A stretch of 64,000 nt of DNA from Gaeumannomyces sp. JS-464. Its lineage: Eukaryota; Ascomycota; Sordariomycetes; Magnaporthales; Magnaporthaceae. The DNA lies in contig NGZR01000007.1 in assembly GCA_002197995.1 (NCBI GenBank), positions 1,136,399 through 1,200,398 of the forward strand. Reading direction: 5' to 3'. The notes below the pieces were generated by a model that saw nothing but the letters and a program-made list of their open reading frames with translations, was not told where the DNA came from and made no database searches. The translations under genes and the position numbers were made by a program. Shown here piece by piece: positions 21,686 through 33,735 of the stretch; positions within the stretch are counted from its first letter, which is position 1, and every line of letters begins with the position of its first letter.

Positions 21686-23575
21686 CTAGCTGCGCTCGTC
21701 GCCGTTCTTGTTACGGCCTCGCTGCTCCATCTGCCTCTTGCGCTCCAACTTCGCGTAGTGAAGCCCGCAGGCATTGCAGAGCGTCCTGGCGCCGTCGGGG
21801 CCACGTCTCCATTCGGGAGTGTCGATACGGTTGCAGCTGTGGCATCGGCCTGGAGGTGCGGCGCGCTGCTCCATTACAAAATGTTAGCAAAATGCTGCTG
21901 CAGAGAGACGGGCAACGACGGGGTTTAGTGGATGGCTGGGGGACCGTACCCCACGCCGCTTCTTGACCTCGGTGCCTCCGTAGCCCTGCTTCATGCCATC
22001 ATGGAACATATTGACGTCCTCGTCCTCCGGGAAGCCCCTGGCTCGGCTCCCCTCGCGCATGCGCTGGTTCATGATGGTCTGGCTGACGGAGCCCCGGACC
22101 ATGTCGAGCATGTAGTGGATCGTCTCGCAGTTGCTGACCATGTCGGCGATTTCCGCCTCGGTTGGCAACCTCCCCGGCGGTGGAGGCCCCTGTTCCTCCT
22201 GTGCGATCTTGCCGTACGTCTCAGCGAAGGATAGAATCTGCCGAGAGCTGCTGCCGATCTGCACGTGGACGCGTGTTAGTTTCGTAGACCGCACCGAATG
22301 TCTTCCCCGTGGAAGATATCGAGGCAGAAAAAAAAACCAAAAAAAAAAAAACCCTCTAGCTTTACGCACCTTTGCCAGCGCATCCGAGTAATTCCAAACC
22401 TCGTAGTGGTGACCAGGAAGCTGGTCGTACTTGCCACGGCGCCTCGCGTACTCGGCCTCTTCAGGCCCCATCGGTGGCCGCTGAGCGCCGTACGGCGAGT
22501 GCAAAGGCGGGCCGCCGTGATGGCGCGGCGACATGGGGTACGCGCCGAGAGGCAACTGGCCCGGCGGCAGTGGGACTGGCGGGCCACTCGAGTATGGCGA
22601 ATGGCTCTGCTGCGCGTGGGGGTGCGGAGGCAGGGGTGGCGGGCCCTGGGACGGGTGTGGTGGTGGCGGTGGCGGGGGCGGGGGCCCGTGGTGGGAGTAG
22701 TGGCCGTTCACATGGGGCGGCGGGCCTCCTTCGGGACCTCCACCGGGGTGGTGGTGTTGTTGCCTATGATCAATATCGTGCGCGGAGTCGGGCTTGCCCG
22801 GAGGTGCTGGCGGGGCTCCGGGGTAGATGCTGAGCTGTGGTGGGCCAGCATGTGGCGGGCCGGGCGGTGGGCGCGGCGCGTCTGAAAAGGCGGGCAGCGT
22901 CTCGGAGCGCGGATAGGCCGATGAGGGATGGAGTGGCCTCGGAGGAGAAGGGGGCCTCTCGCGGGTCGGTGGCGGCTCTGCGTAGGACCGCGGTGGAGGA
23001 GGGCGGCGCTCCGCTAGATTGGCTGGAGAAGGGGGATGGCAGAGTCTGGGGTCCGGAGGAACCGCCTTGACCCTTGCCGTTTATGATGTCCCTGATGGAG
23101 GGCAGAGAAGTGCGGTGGGTGTTCGCGTCACTGTCGTCTGAGGCGCGACGGGTGGACTCGACTGGAGAAATCATGGCTGGCACTGAGGTGTGAGGAGGAT
23201 AAGATGGTGCTGATGCTGGGTAAGGAGAGTGGTGAGGATGATATGGTGTGCTTGGGCTGATCAGGGCAGCCGTGGCCATGGCTGACGATGTTGGCCGGTA
23301 GGGCCTGTCGTGAGAATCTCGCAGGTGCTGGTCGTAGTAATCAGGATGCCCGCTGGTGCTAGTAGCAGAATTCGGACCGCTGGAGACGAAAGAAGATCAA
23401 GTTAATGTCAGCGTGCTTTGCTCGTCTTGACTGAGTGCCACCACTCCACCGCATTGGCTACGCTGCGGGGAGTTACGCCGCCTTCGCCGCGCGTATGCGG
23501 CGGCAGAGGCCAGAGGCCCTGATACGAGAAAAACACGACGAACCTTTGCCTTGAGCCAGAGTCGTCCGCTTCCAT
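21686..23575 (-). CDS. nsdD: NsdD/SUB-1-type GATA transcription factor, four exons, one frame break
   Basis: A regulator of sexual development and conidiation balance in ascomycetes. Inferred exons are 23575-23544, 23379-22370, 22258-21950 and 21865-21686, about 509 residues. The family N-terminal motif [11 protein letters not shown] is present, followed by a Pro/His-rich region. Then come a conserved helical block ([20 protein letters not shown]) and [17 protein letters not shown]-terminal IVb zinc finger has C-X2-C-X18-C-X2-C ([20 protein letters not shown] through [16 protein letters not shown]). Its C-terminal location and [11 protein letters not shown] tail are typical of NsdD. Exon 2 needs one base fewer in the five-base C run (G run at 23031-23035 on the plus strand). 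Downstream of that point the protein-like frame is [16 protein letters not shown]. The first exon ([10 protein letters not shown]) is the least certain; an upstream in-frame ATG also exists. Confidence 0.92.
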
Positions 23576-24701
23576 AACCGGTCTCAGTTCGGCGAGCGCC
23601 CTCAACCCTTGGCTTTGGCTCCTAGCACATCTGCCGTCCCCCAAGAGCAGGAGAGCAGTCTCGAATGCACGTAGGACGCCTGCAAGAGTTTGGTGGCGGC
23701 GGCGGCGGTGTCGTCGTCGTCGTCGTCGTCGGCACCGCTGTTTGTCGACGGCAGCCTTTAGTGACGACGACGTGCCAAGGCAAAGGGAAACTCAGGGCAC
23801 GATGGGCTGTCCCAGGTTCAGAGTAGGTCTCGAGGCGACGTTGAGACGAGACGATCGATCGAGGGCCAGCGGACCGGGTCAAGCCGAGGCGAGTCGATGC
23901 GAGGTGGTGAGAGCGCAGCTGCAGGGTGGAACAGACGAGATGACCGAGCCAAACGGAAGGCGCAGATCGAAGAAGACGGGGTGTGGAGGGGGGGAGGTCG
24001 CAGATATGTACCAGGGCAGCAGATGGGGATGTGGAGCAGGCAGTGACGGAAGCGCGGGTGCTGTTGGTTATTATTTGTCTAGGGGTGGGTAAAATGCAAC
24101 TGAGCGAGCGGTGCTGTGCTTGGACCAGGGCTGATAAAGTAGGGGAAAAAACCGGGGAGGGGACTGGGATTGGGATGTCCCTTTTTTTTCTTCGTTTTTT
24201 CTCCCGAGGGCGTAGAGTAGACTAGGACAGCGGGATTCGTCAGGACTCGCCCCGAGATTGGCGCTCGTCACAGCAGTTGGGAGCGTGGGCCTGGCTGGTG
24301 TAGGGGTCCAGGGCGGGCGCTGGGAACAAGGAGAATAGGAAAGTCGGGCTGTCTGTCGATTTTGATTAGGCAGATCCGATCAGACGGCTGGCAGTGCTGT
24401 GGCGGGACGGCAAGCCCAGCAGGCACGGCGCTAGCAGGCGCTATGGTGAGTCTAGTCGCAGACCCCTCCCTGGTGCGGTCGCGAGCGCGCGATGGGCGGG
24501 CGTGCGGGAGCAAATTTGATCTAGATGAACGGGAGGCGTGCCTCGTTTGCTGCTGGTCGGTTTCCCGAACAGGGTGAAGCGGCGGGCGGCGTCTGGGCAG
24601 GTAGGTTCGTTTCGGTCCCTTGGTTTCTTTGTCTGCCCTCTTCCGTCACGTTTTGGATCTTGATGCTGCTGCCGAGACGTTGGTCGAGGCACAAAAGGAG
24701 C

Positions 24702-24726
24702 AAAAAAAAAAAAAAAAAAAAAAAAA
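24702..24726. repeat. Mononucleotide run, A25
   Basis: Twenty-five consecutive A on the plus strand, about 1.1 kb upstream of the first inferred NsdD exon. Confidence 0.95.
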
Positions 24727-27653
24727 TAACCTGCGCTTCGTATTTCGACCTTTGCAGCTGTCGGCAGGTTATGGCAAATCTGGTGGGTCCTGGGCGAGCA
24801 CGCGGCACTGGAGCAAGGAACCCACGCGAGGCCCGAGTTTGGGGCAGGAATGCGAGTTCGCAGGCGGTGGTGTGCGTGCGTGCGGCGTGCGGGTGCCTGG
24901 TGGCTGTCTGGAGGCGTGCGTCTTCTGCGACGGAAATGCTGAATTGGCTAGCAGGCCCGCGAGTCGACGGTGCCAGGGACTGCATGGTCGCAACGCGTGG
25001 GAGCTCGGTTGCGCGGGCTGCTGCTGCTGGCCAGGTTCCTCCAACGCAGGCTAGCGGAAACGAGGCTCGGTGAAAAGAGCCGTCTCCCCGCAGGCAAGTC
25101 CGCCTCTTGTGCTGGCAGATTTCCTGCCCGTCGATCACCTTCTTTTCTTTCTTTTTTTGCCCCTTGAATTATTGCTCGCGCTTTGGGCGGCGGCGCTGCG
25201 CTTTGTGCTGGGTATTGCAGTAGCCCCGATTCTACAAGAGTCCCTGGCCAACGGTCAAGAGGGAGAAGGAAAAAGAGGCGCGACAAGTGACGCTCGATGC
25301 AGGAATGCGGCACAGAAGAAGCACGTATACGCTGCACAACCGACACAGAGCTGGCCTAGTAGCTAGCTCTTGTGCGATGTGTGGGAGTGGGTGCGAAAGA
25401 CAAGCAAAGCAGCCGGGTTAGCGTAGTGGTGGCGGTTCGGGCGGAGGGGCCAGGAAAGAGCAGAGGCGAGCAGATCAGGTGAAGAGGAAGGCCAGAGAGG
25501 ATGGCCGAAGAAAAATTAAATGGAAAAATAAAAATAAAAAAAAGATATAAAACAGAAGAGAGGGGAAAGGCAAGGCACGGAAACCCCCAAGCACAATGAC
25601 GGCAGAAAATGGGCGACGCCAATAATATGAACGAACCCGCGGCCGAGATAGGAGAGCAGCACCGCCAGAAAACAGCAAGGCCGGGTCCCGAAAAACAGGA
25701 GCTGTGGAGCGGGTGCTGGGAACTGGTTCGAGTCGAGCTCGATATTGTCCGGGGCAAGGGTTGGCACTTCCAGTGGGAACGTCCAGGACCGGGCAGGGAA
25801 GGCCGCGGGTGGGGAGCGAGCAAGGGCAAGGGCAGGGGGAGGAGGGGACATAGGACCAGGGGAGGGGCGTGGGCATGCAGCTGAGGGCGCGCAGGTTGGG
25901 CATGTGGGTTGCGGCGCCTTTGCTGCGGGAGAAAGAGGCAGAGACAGGCACAGGAGGAGCACAGGGGACAAGGTCCGGCTGCACATGCATCTCGGTGCGA
26001 CCAAGGAGGGAAACCCCAGGTTACCCAGAGCGCTGCTGTGGCTGGAGGCTAGCCTGCGTCCTTGGGGCACAGCCAGATTCCCGTGCACCAGATGAGGCCA
26101 GCCTGGATCGACAAGGCGTGGGACCCAAGGGGAGGGGCGTGTGCCTGGCGGGCCAACCGACAAGATGCAGAACGAGGAATGTGAGAAAAGACAGGGAGAA
26201 AAAAAAAGAGACAGCCTCTCGTGCCTTGCGCTGTAGAGTGTGCGTGGGCCTGCGGAGCAAAACTGCGATTGGACGTTTAGGAAAGGGAAAGAAAGAGGTT
26301 TGCTGCCGCCGTCCTCCACGACACGACGCCGCGCTCCGTTGCGTCGAGAAAAAGAAAATGTAAAAGTAAAACCTTGCTGCCGTCGATCAGCTTCGATGGC
26401 GTCCTGTTGTTGCAGTCGATTAAACCGCAGCCCGGACGGGACAGCACAGCATAGCACACACGCACACACACACAGCGTCGCCGCGTCCAGTCCCCGCCTC
26501 CCCCTTTGGTGGCCCTGTCCTTGTCTTGCGGGCCGGCCGCTGCTTTTTTTACGTATGTATTTCCCTCTTGGAAAGGAGGCACGACCTGATCGCATCGGAC
26601 GGCGCAGCGACGCAACCACAGCCAGGCCACCAACCAGACCCAAGATTGGCGGGCGGACAGGCGGGCATTTCGATCTTCATTGGCTCTCCCGGTGTGTGTA
26701 TGTGTGTGTGTACCCGTTCGGTGTGGTGGGTGGTGATGGTGGGGGTGTGTGTTTGTGTATGTGTTGTGGTGGCCTCATCTACCAGACTTGTCCACACGGC
26801 GGCCTTGCCTTTTACTCGCTCCAACGCCAACAAGGGCCCCTGGGGGGGCACAGCGCAACGTGCTAGTGGCCCAGCCAAGGGCAGCACAGATCTGGGAGAT
26901 ACACGAGCAGAGATTGGTCTTTTGGTTTTATTTTATTTTATTTTATGTCCTAGTTTTTTTTTTTTTTGTGATGGTATCGGTTTTCTGTCTTTTTTCCCCC
27001 CCCTTGTTGGCGCCGGTCTTTGCAGCAACCCATGCCAGCCAGCCGCCAGCGCCCACTTTGCCCGGTTGCGGGTTGCGCAGACCTGTCTGTCATGCGTCCT
27101 CCGTCTCGCCAGTGTATCCTCGGAACGAAAGAAAGACGTGCGTGCCTCCCTTTGGTGCCAAACAGGCACCAACCAGTCCACGGAAGCCAAAAGGGACGCG
27201 CACGCACACGCAAGTCCCGGCGGGTTCTTCAGGGCCGCGTGAAGGCAGGCTCCCCGCCTCCCACCCGTCTGTCCATCCATCCCTTCCACCCGCATGGCCA
27301 GCAAAGCCCGCCAGCTCCCGCCGCCGCACGCGCGTGGACCGCATGTGTTCTGGCCTTCTTTGCTTCTTCTACGTTCTTTGCTTGCTTTGGCCGGTTCCCC
27401 GGCGGGGGAGGGAGGAAGGAACAAAACTGAGTGGTAACCCCTGGTGTTGCTTGCTTATTTCAGGTAGGCTGTGTTGCCTGCCGGGCAGGCTGCTGCCGGG
27501 TCACGTCGGACCAGGCTCCGAGAAGCCTTGCTTGCATGCATGCGCCTGACAAACCCCTCTTCACACTTTGCTTCGGTCTTCCCTCCATCCGTTGCCGTGT
27601 GCTGTGACCGTCATGTACGTACACAACCCCTGGTCTACTAACCAGCCAGCCGG

Positions 27654-27690
27654 CCAGCCAACCACCAACCAACTAACCAACCAACCAACC
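27654..27690. repeat. Degenerate (AACC)n tract
   Basis: Tandem CCAA/AACC units with two interruptions. It is not the TTAGGG telomeric motif in either orientation. Confidence 0.8.
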
Positions 27691-30600
27691 AGGCCCTGTT
27701 GGTATGGCGCCCGCCCAGCCCGCCCGCTGCAGCAGCTGGCCATTGCAGCCAGCAGCAAACCCAAGCCCCTATACCGGGGCGATGGTTGAGACAAAGAGCA
27801 CACTCTCCTCCAAGTGCCCAGGCGCCCAGGCCCAGCTGCGGTGTATCCCTTGGGGGGAAACTGGAGGGTGTTCAACCAGGGATCCGCCTTATGACATGTT
27901 TGCGTGTTGGTTGGGCAGCATGATGCCCCCTCCCCTCAATCCGCATCGCTTCCCGACCGGTTCACGGGAACTGCAAGATCTGACGAGGAGGTGAGAAGGT
28001 GACGGGGAAGAAGAAAAAAGGGGGGGAGGGATCGGGGACAGGTAGGTGGGGGCGGATTTCGAAGATGCTGCAAGATAGACTACAAGGGCATCATCAATCG
28101 CCTAATCTTGTTGTTTCCTTGCCACCCCAGCTCGCCGATTTAGCGATCTCGAGATTTGCCCTCGGAGCGACGACGCCGGTGGCGAAGCATCAACTCGCAA
28201 ATCGGGATGCTCGTATCTGGGACGGGATCACGGACCATTTGCAAGCATACAGCACGGTGCTGGCGATTGGCTCTGCATGGGGGAGCATGGGCGTGGCAGA
28301 TCTGTAACTTTGGCCACACTTTTTCTTGATCTTTTTTTTTTTCTTTTTCTATTTCCACTAGGGGATGGTTAGGCCCTGTTCGCATCGTGGGCAAAATGGA
28401 ATGGCGGCAGCAAAAAAGCCAAAAAAGAAACGAGGCCACCCAAAAGGCTGGCCGGACCTGGGCGCGCGAGAGCCAAGCAGGGTTCGCGATCTCCTAGCGC
28501 GCTCCTCAGCGTGCGCTTGCGCTCGAAAAGGCGTCAAAATGGCACCACTTTCTGGGCCCGGCTCGGCCAAGATCGATGAGTTGCGCTTTGGTTTTGGTCA
28601 GGGTGTGTGGTTGGTGGCAGCGGTTGTGGTGTGTGATGGGGGGAATGAAGGCCATGCAGTCAGTCTCACCCGATCCTGTGGAGATCGTTGCCTGTCCGGG
28701 TCTAGTGCCTGCTCTCGGGAGGCGGAGATTGGAGGTGTTTTGTGTCCTAGAGTCATGCTTTTTTTCCTCCGCTGTTTTTTACATCACTTTTTTTGGTGCT
28801 TATGATTTCTGGAGTGTCAATGTTAGGATGGCAGACCCAAACACATTATTATTTTGGTACAGCCAGGTTTGATATCGCTCATAAAAACGACTTACATGTA
28901 AGCCGATAAACCCAGAAAAGAAGAAAGAAAAAAAAAAAGCGACGATTCGACCCACCGAAGGCTGCTGTGGGACGACGTGAGGCTTTTCAGCCAGTCGCGA
29001 TGCTGGAAATCGAGAGGATCGGGGTGTCCATCTCCCTTTTGGGCGTAGCACTGGCCCTGTACATACCGCACATCAATCAAGTCCATTGGGGCAATGTTTC
29101 CTGCGAGATCACCATAGATAAGTGGGCGAATGCGACCTGGGTCCAGAAACCCACATAGCCGATCGGGGAATTTCCCTCCTCCCTCAACCAAGCAGCCACA
29201 CCATCGCTTAAAACACCCCAGGGTCCTTGACGCGGCGCGGCCCCCCGGAAACACACAAAACGAAAGGGAGAGAGGGATAAAGTGAGGGAGAGCGGCCAGA
29301 TGCAGCTGGCAGAGAAGCAACAGGGCAGCACAGGGCGGACAGGCCATGGGCCAGGCGGAAGGGCTACCCATCCAACGTTCTTTTTGGAGGAAGCAACGTC
29401 AATCTCGTTCCTCGCACCCCCTTGCCCGGCCCGAGAGAGTGTTGCACGCACGCACACACACGCACACACACACAACATACGTAGTACACACGCGCACACA
29501 ATTTGTGGATTGCATGTCAGGCTGGCCCAAGGGAATAAAATTTCCGGTCTCGTTGCGCGCCCCTCCCCCGACCCTCTCGCTCCGTCCCCCAGCGGCGGTG
29601 GACAGCCCACTGCCGCTGTCAAAAAAGAGGACGCGCGTGCCTGAGCGACATGGCTGCGCGCGGGAATGACCGAGACCGTTGACGAACCTAACTCTATGGA
29701 GCAAAGCAGGTAACAAAAGCCAAAGCTAAAATGGAAGAGGCCAGCACGAGTCTGCGTCCCGCTTTTTTTTTTTCGAGCCGGTTGCAGATTCCAGTCCGCT
29801 GGCGTTGATCCCCTTTCAAACTGCCCGTTTTTTTTTTCTTTTTTTTTTCTCGTCGTCTTCTCTGATGAATTCGCGTCCCCTTGGTCGATTCCAATAAAAC
29901 GGTCGATATGTTACCTGGTTGGTGCTGGATCGGCCCAACAGGGTTCGTCTCGGCCCTCTGGTGAGATAAGACACAGATGGGGTCGGCAGGGGGTTCCTTG
30001 TGCAAATGGATGGCATCCAACCGAAGCGAGTATTGAAACAAGGCGATCATCGATCGTTTTCGCAGATGGCGGACGCAACATCGCTTGCAATGCTCCGGGG
30101 GGGAGGGGTGCAGATGCACGGCCCGCCGCCCGTCAGGTCAGGTGCCTCCACGCCCAGCGACAGGGCCCTCGTCGTCCTGCAGCCAGCGGAGGCCGCGGGA
30201 GGCAAATCTGGCACCGGCCGACCGTCAACAGGAGCGAACGAAGGCAGGGCACTGCCAGCCTCCTCCCAGGCGGCCACAGGTTCAGGTGGTGATTCATGGT
30301 GGGGCCTGTGTGGGGCATGTTGGGACCCACTTGGCCCGGTCCGATGGGTCGCACCAACATTAAAGGACAGATCCGATGGGCCCAGAGAAGGAAAAGGCGC
30401 AGGACCAGGCCCCCGTTGGGATGCAGACGGTCGTTTTTGGCCGTGGCGGTTGCGGCTTGTGGTGGTGGTGTGTGCTACTACGTAGTAGTGCGTGTGAGTC
30501 CAAATGCGCTAGTGTTTGCGCGTGTGTGTGCTGAATTTAGCAGCAACCTACCGCGCACCCCTATCCATGCCTGCAAGATGAAGAAGCGATTGGATGCACA

Positions 30601-33600
30601 AAGCCATGGGCCGCCCCGCCAAATCTTGCCCCAGATCAATCAATCTCTGTTCCTTTGCGTCGTTTCCCTTTGGCCCGGGTGTATTCCATTCCATCCCGCG
30701 CGAGTGGCGTGGCAGAGAAGAAGAAAAAGGACGAGTTTCAAGACAAGGACGGTGCGCGGGCGACACGAGGCACACTGGGTTCTGTTTGGCTCCCTCTCTC
30801 TCTCTCTCTCGCGCCGACGTCTTCCAAAGATTCTAATGCGCACCTTTGTGCGAGCTCCTGGTAATGCAGTGCCGCCGGAGGCTGTGGCTGCGAGTTGGCC
30901 CCCCCAGGCCGATTGTGTTTCCGATGCGGCAAAAGGTGTCCGCAATCGTGAACCAAACAAAGCAAGGGAGCCAGCGAAACGAGATCCCTGGTCGATGCTA
31001 CCTGTTGCGTGCATTTGAGTTTTTTTTTTGTTTTGTGCCGAGCGAAGCAACGCCAGGCTCCAAGCACCCGTGGCTCCCACCAGCAGCCCCAGGGTTCACA
31101 ATGCCCACCGCATATACCCAGGCGCCCGTAATACCACGTATGTACGTCCTTCCTTGATAGAGATTCATGGCCGTGCATCGGCAGGGAAATTCCACGAAGG
31201 GTAATACGAGGTCGAGAATGGACAGAGCACCCTGCGGGCGATGATCGAACCGCTGATCTCCTGACTGGGGAGCTTCGGCGCCGGTCGCGTCGAAACGCTG
31301 CCGCTGCCACTGCCACTGCCACACAGACAAGTGATGCGCGCTCCCACAAGTGAGAGTGGGGGGACGGCTGGACGAAGGGAGCGTGTAATCCCGCACATAG
31401 CAACAAGGGGCTGTTTTGTAGCCGCTACCATGGCTTGCGTTACAACTAGACTGCGGCCTTTTTCTTCGTTCCGTGCCGGCACATGCACAGACCTAGCTAG
31501 ACACGCACGGGGGATTGAAACGGTCAACAAGGGAAACCCTCAAGAGGATGGTGCGTGCCGACCTCACTGCTTCCCGGCAACCGACAAGGACCACCAGCTA
31601 GGCGAAAGAACAAAATAGAAGAAACACGGGCAGGCCAACTAGGGGGGCTGTGGTTTCGAATGGCGATGAGATCGGGGCGGGCCGATGAAAACAGACGAGC
31701 GGCGACCGAGATTTGTTCGCTTGACGCGATTGGGCGACCGGTCCCTCCACGACGGTGGGGGGCTCCCATCCCAGATCGGCCATCCGTTCATAGTGCTGGG
31801 TGCACCCAAGCAAACCTTGCTTGGGCAGGGCCTCTGTGTGTCCGTATGCCAGTCGGCACACGAGCCCGGGAAGTTTTGAAGCTGCCGTGGGCCCCCTACA
31901 AAAAAAAAAAGAGAGAGAGACAGACACACAGCAGCAGGCATGCTTTGTTCACGAGTCGAAAAACAGCAAAAATCCTCGACGTCGCACACCTGCGCGCAGC
32001 TCAAGGGGCCGAGACGGGATCGGGCAGCAAGGAAACATCTCTATCTTTGCATGTGTGACGGGCTGCCCCGTCTATCCCGTACAAACCAAAACAACAGTCC
32101 ACTTTTTTTTTTTTTTTGTAAGATCGGGATCTCGCGATCTGCCTGCCGTTACCTGTCCGGCGCTGGCCTAGCCGGCTCCCCTCACACCCAATCGCTTCCT
32201 TGTTTTTCGAGACGTCTTTTTCTCCTGCCTCCATTCTGTTTACATGTCAGCTTACTTGCGTCCGTGCTCGCCCTGTCACCTGTTCGCTTTACTTTCAAGG
32301 ATTCACCGGACCCTCCCCGTTCCAAGCAGCTCGCCGTATTTGACATTTGGCTCTGTTTTGAACAGCAAGGGGACCCGCGGGGACAGCGATTCCCGCGCCT
32401 CCCCATTGAACTCTTTGACACTGGCAATTCCGACCAAAACACAGAAAGCCGTTTGGATGGCGGGGGTGACAGGAGAGAAGACGCAGGGCGGGGGGCCTAC
32501 CTGGGGGAATGGATGCGCCGAGCATGACGCCTTAAGCAATGCACTTATACACACATGGGGCCTTCTTTTCTTTTCTCTCTCGACCGGCCGGCAAAGGGAG
32601 CTGCACCTGCTCAAACGTTTCGAAAGGGGAAGGCAGATCGTACCGCCCATCAGCATTCCATTTTTTTGTGCCCTCCTCCAGGGATTGTCCTTGCACCATC
32701 GCCGGCATTTCCCCACCTTTTCTTTCCCCCCGACGCCGCCGCCGACGCCGCCTCCATGCTGCTACCACCTTTTTTGTTGTGCCTGCAACACGCGCGCCCG
32801 CTAATCGGCGATTCGACTGAGCCCTGCGCCCACCCACGCGATTCGAATAGATCCGCGTGCCTTATGGAGAAGGAAAGGCGACATGCTTGCCTAATCCGGT
32901 ATTCTCGGCGGTGTATCGAATGTTTCTTGTGTTCCGTGGATTGCAGACATATCGCAACCCGCCGACGTGTCTAATAATTGCTTGTTTTCTGTTAGGTTTT
33001 CTTTTATTTTATTTCATTTTATTTTTCTTGTTATTTTTTTCTTGCCCCTCTTTACTAACGTGCCCGGATTGCGTTCGATCCGGCCATTGATTGGGATTAT
33101 GCGGGGAGGGTGGAAGGGATTCCGCTCCTGTCACGCACCATCTGTCTTGCCCCAATGCTTTTCTCTCGACCTCTTGGTCTTCTCGCCTCCTTTCTCAACA
33201 TGTTTGGACGGATAGACCTGCGGTGCACAAACAGTAGGTATCGTAGCAGGAGGGCGAGCAGAGCAGGCCACAAGCGGGCGCATGCATCACTTAGAACAGG
33301 CCAGGAGAGAAAACACCCCGTTCGGGTCTCCCCTCACACCGAGGTGGCACGGTGTATCACAGCCGGGAGCTGCTTCGAGGAGAAGGCAACCCACACCAAC
33401 CCCCCACCCAGCACAACGGCCTGCCTGACACAGGCAAACGTGAGTGCGGCCGCCAGCCAAGCCCCCATCTGTCCTCCACGATTACTTTTTTTTCCCCTCC
33501 TCCTTGTCCCGCATTTGCCACAGGGAGGACAAGATCGCGGCGTAAAGCCCGACGCGCACGCGGCACAGCAGCAAGCAGCTCCCGCTCACAGCAGGCGTTG

Positions 33601-33708
33601 CTGCACCTCTCTCTGCAAGGCCTGGGAAACACCTGGTCACGCAAGGGCGGCTGAGCATGCCGACCGGCCAGAGGACCCTCTTCTCGAGTTGAGGTCTGGA
33701 GTCAGTTG

Positions 33709-33735
33709 TTTTTTTTTTTTTTTTTTTTTTTTTTT
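33709..33735. repeat. Mononucleotide run, T27
   Basis: Twenty-seven consecutive T on the plus strand, within the gene desert. Confidence 0.95.

Noticed and set aside
25410..25445. A-box-like sequence (GGGTTAGCGTAGTGGTGG) suggesting a tRNA gene
   Set aside because: No B-box or foldable cloverleaf follows within tRNA distance.
25516..26643. 375-codon minus-strand open frame
   Set aside because: Same reasons: low-complexity and Arg/Gly/Pro bias of GC-rich random DNA, no homology I can recognise.
31225..31265. Minus-strand GGTTCGATC motif, a possible tRNA 3' half
   Set aside because: The T-stem does not pair and the putative anticodon loop lacks the conserved U33.
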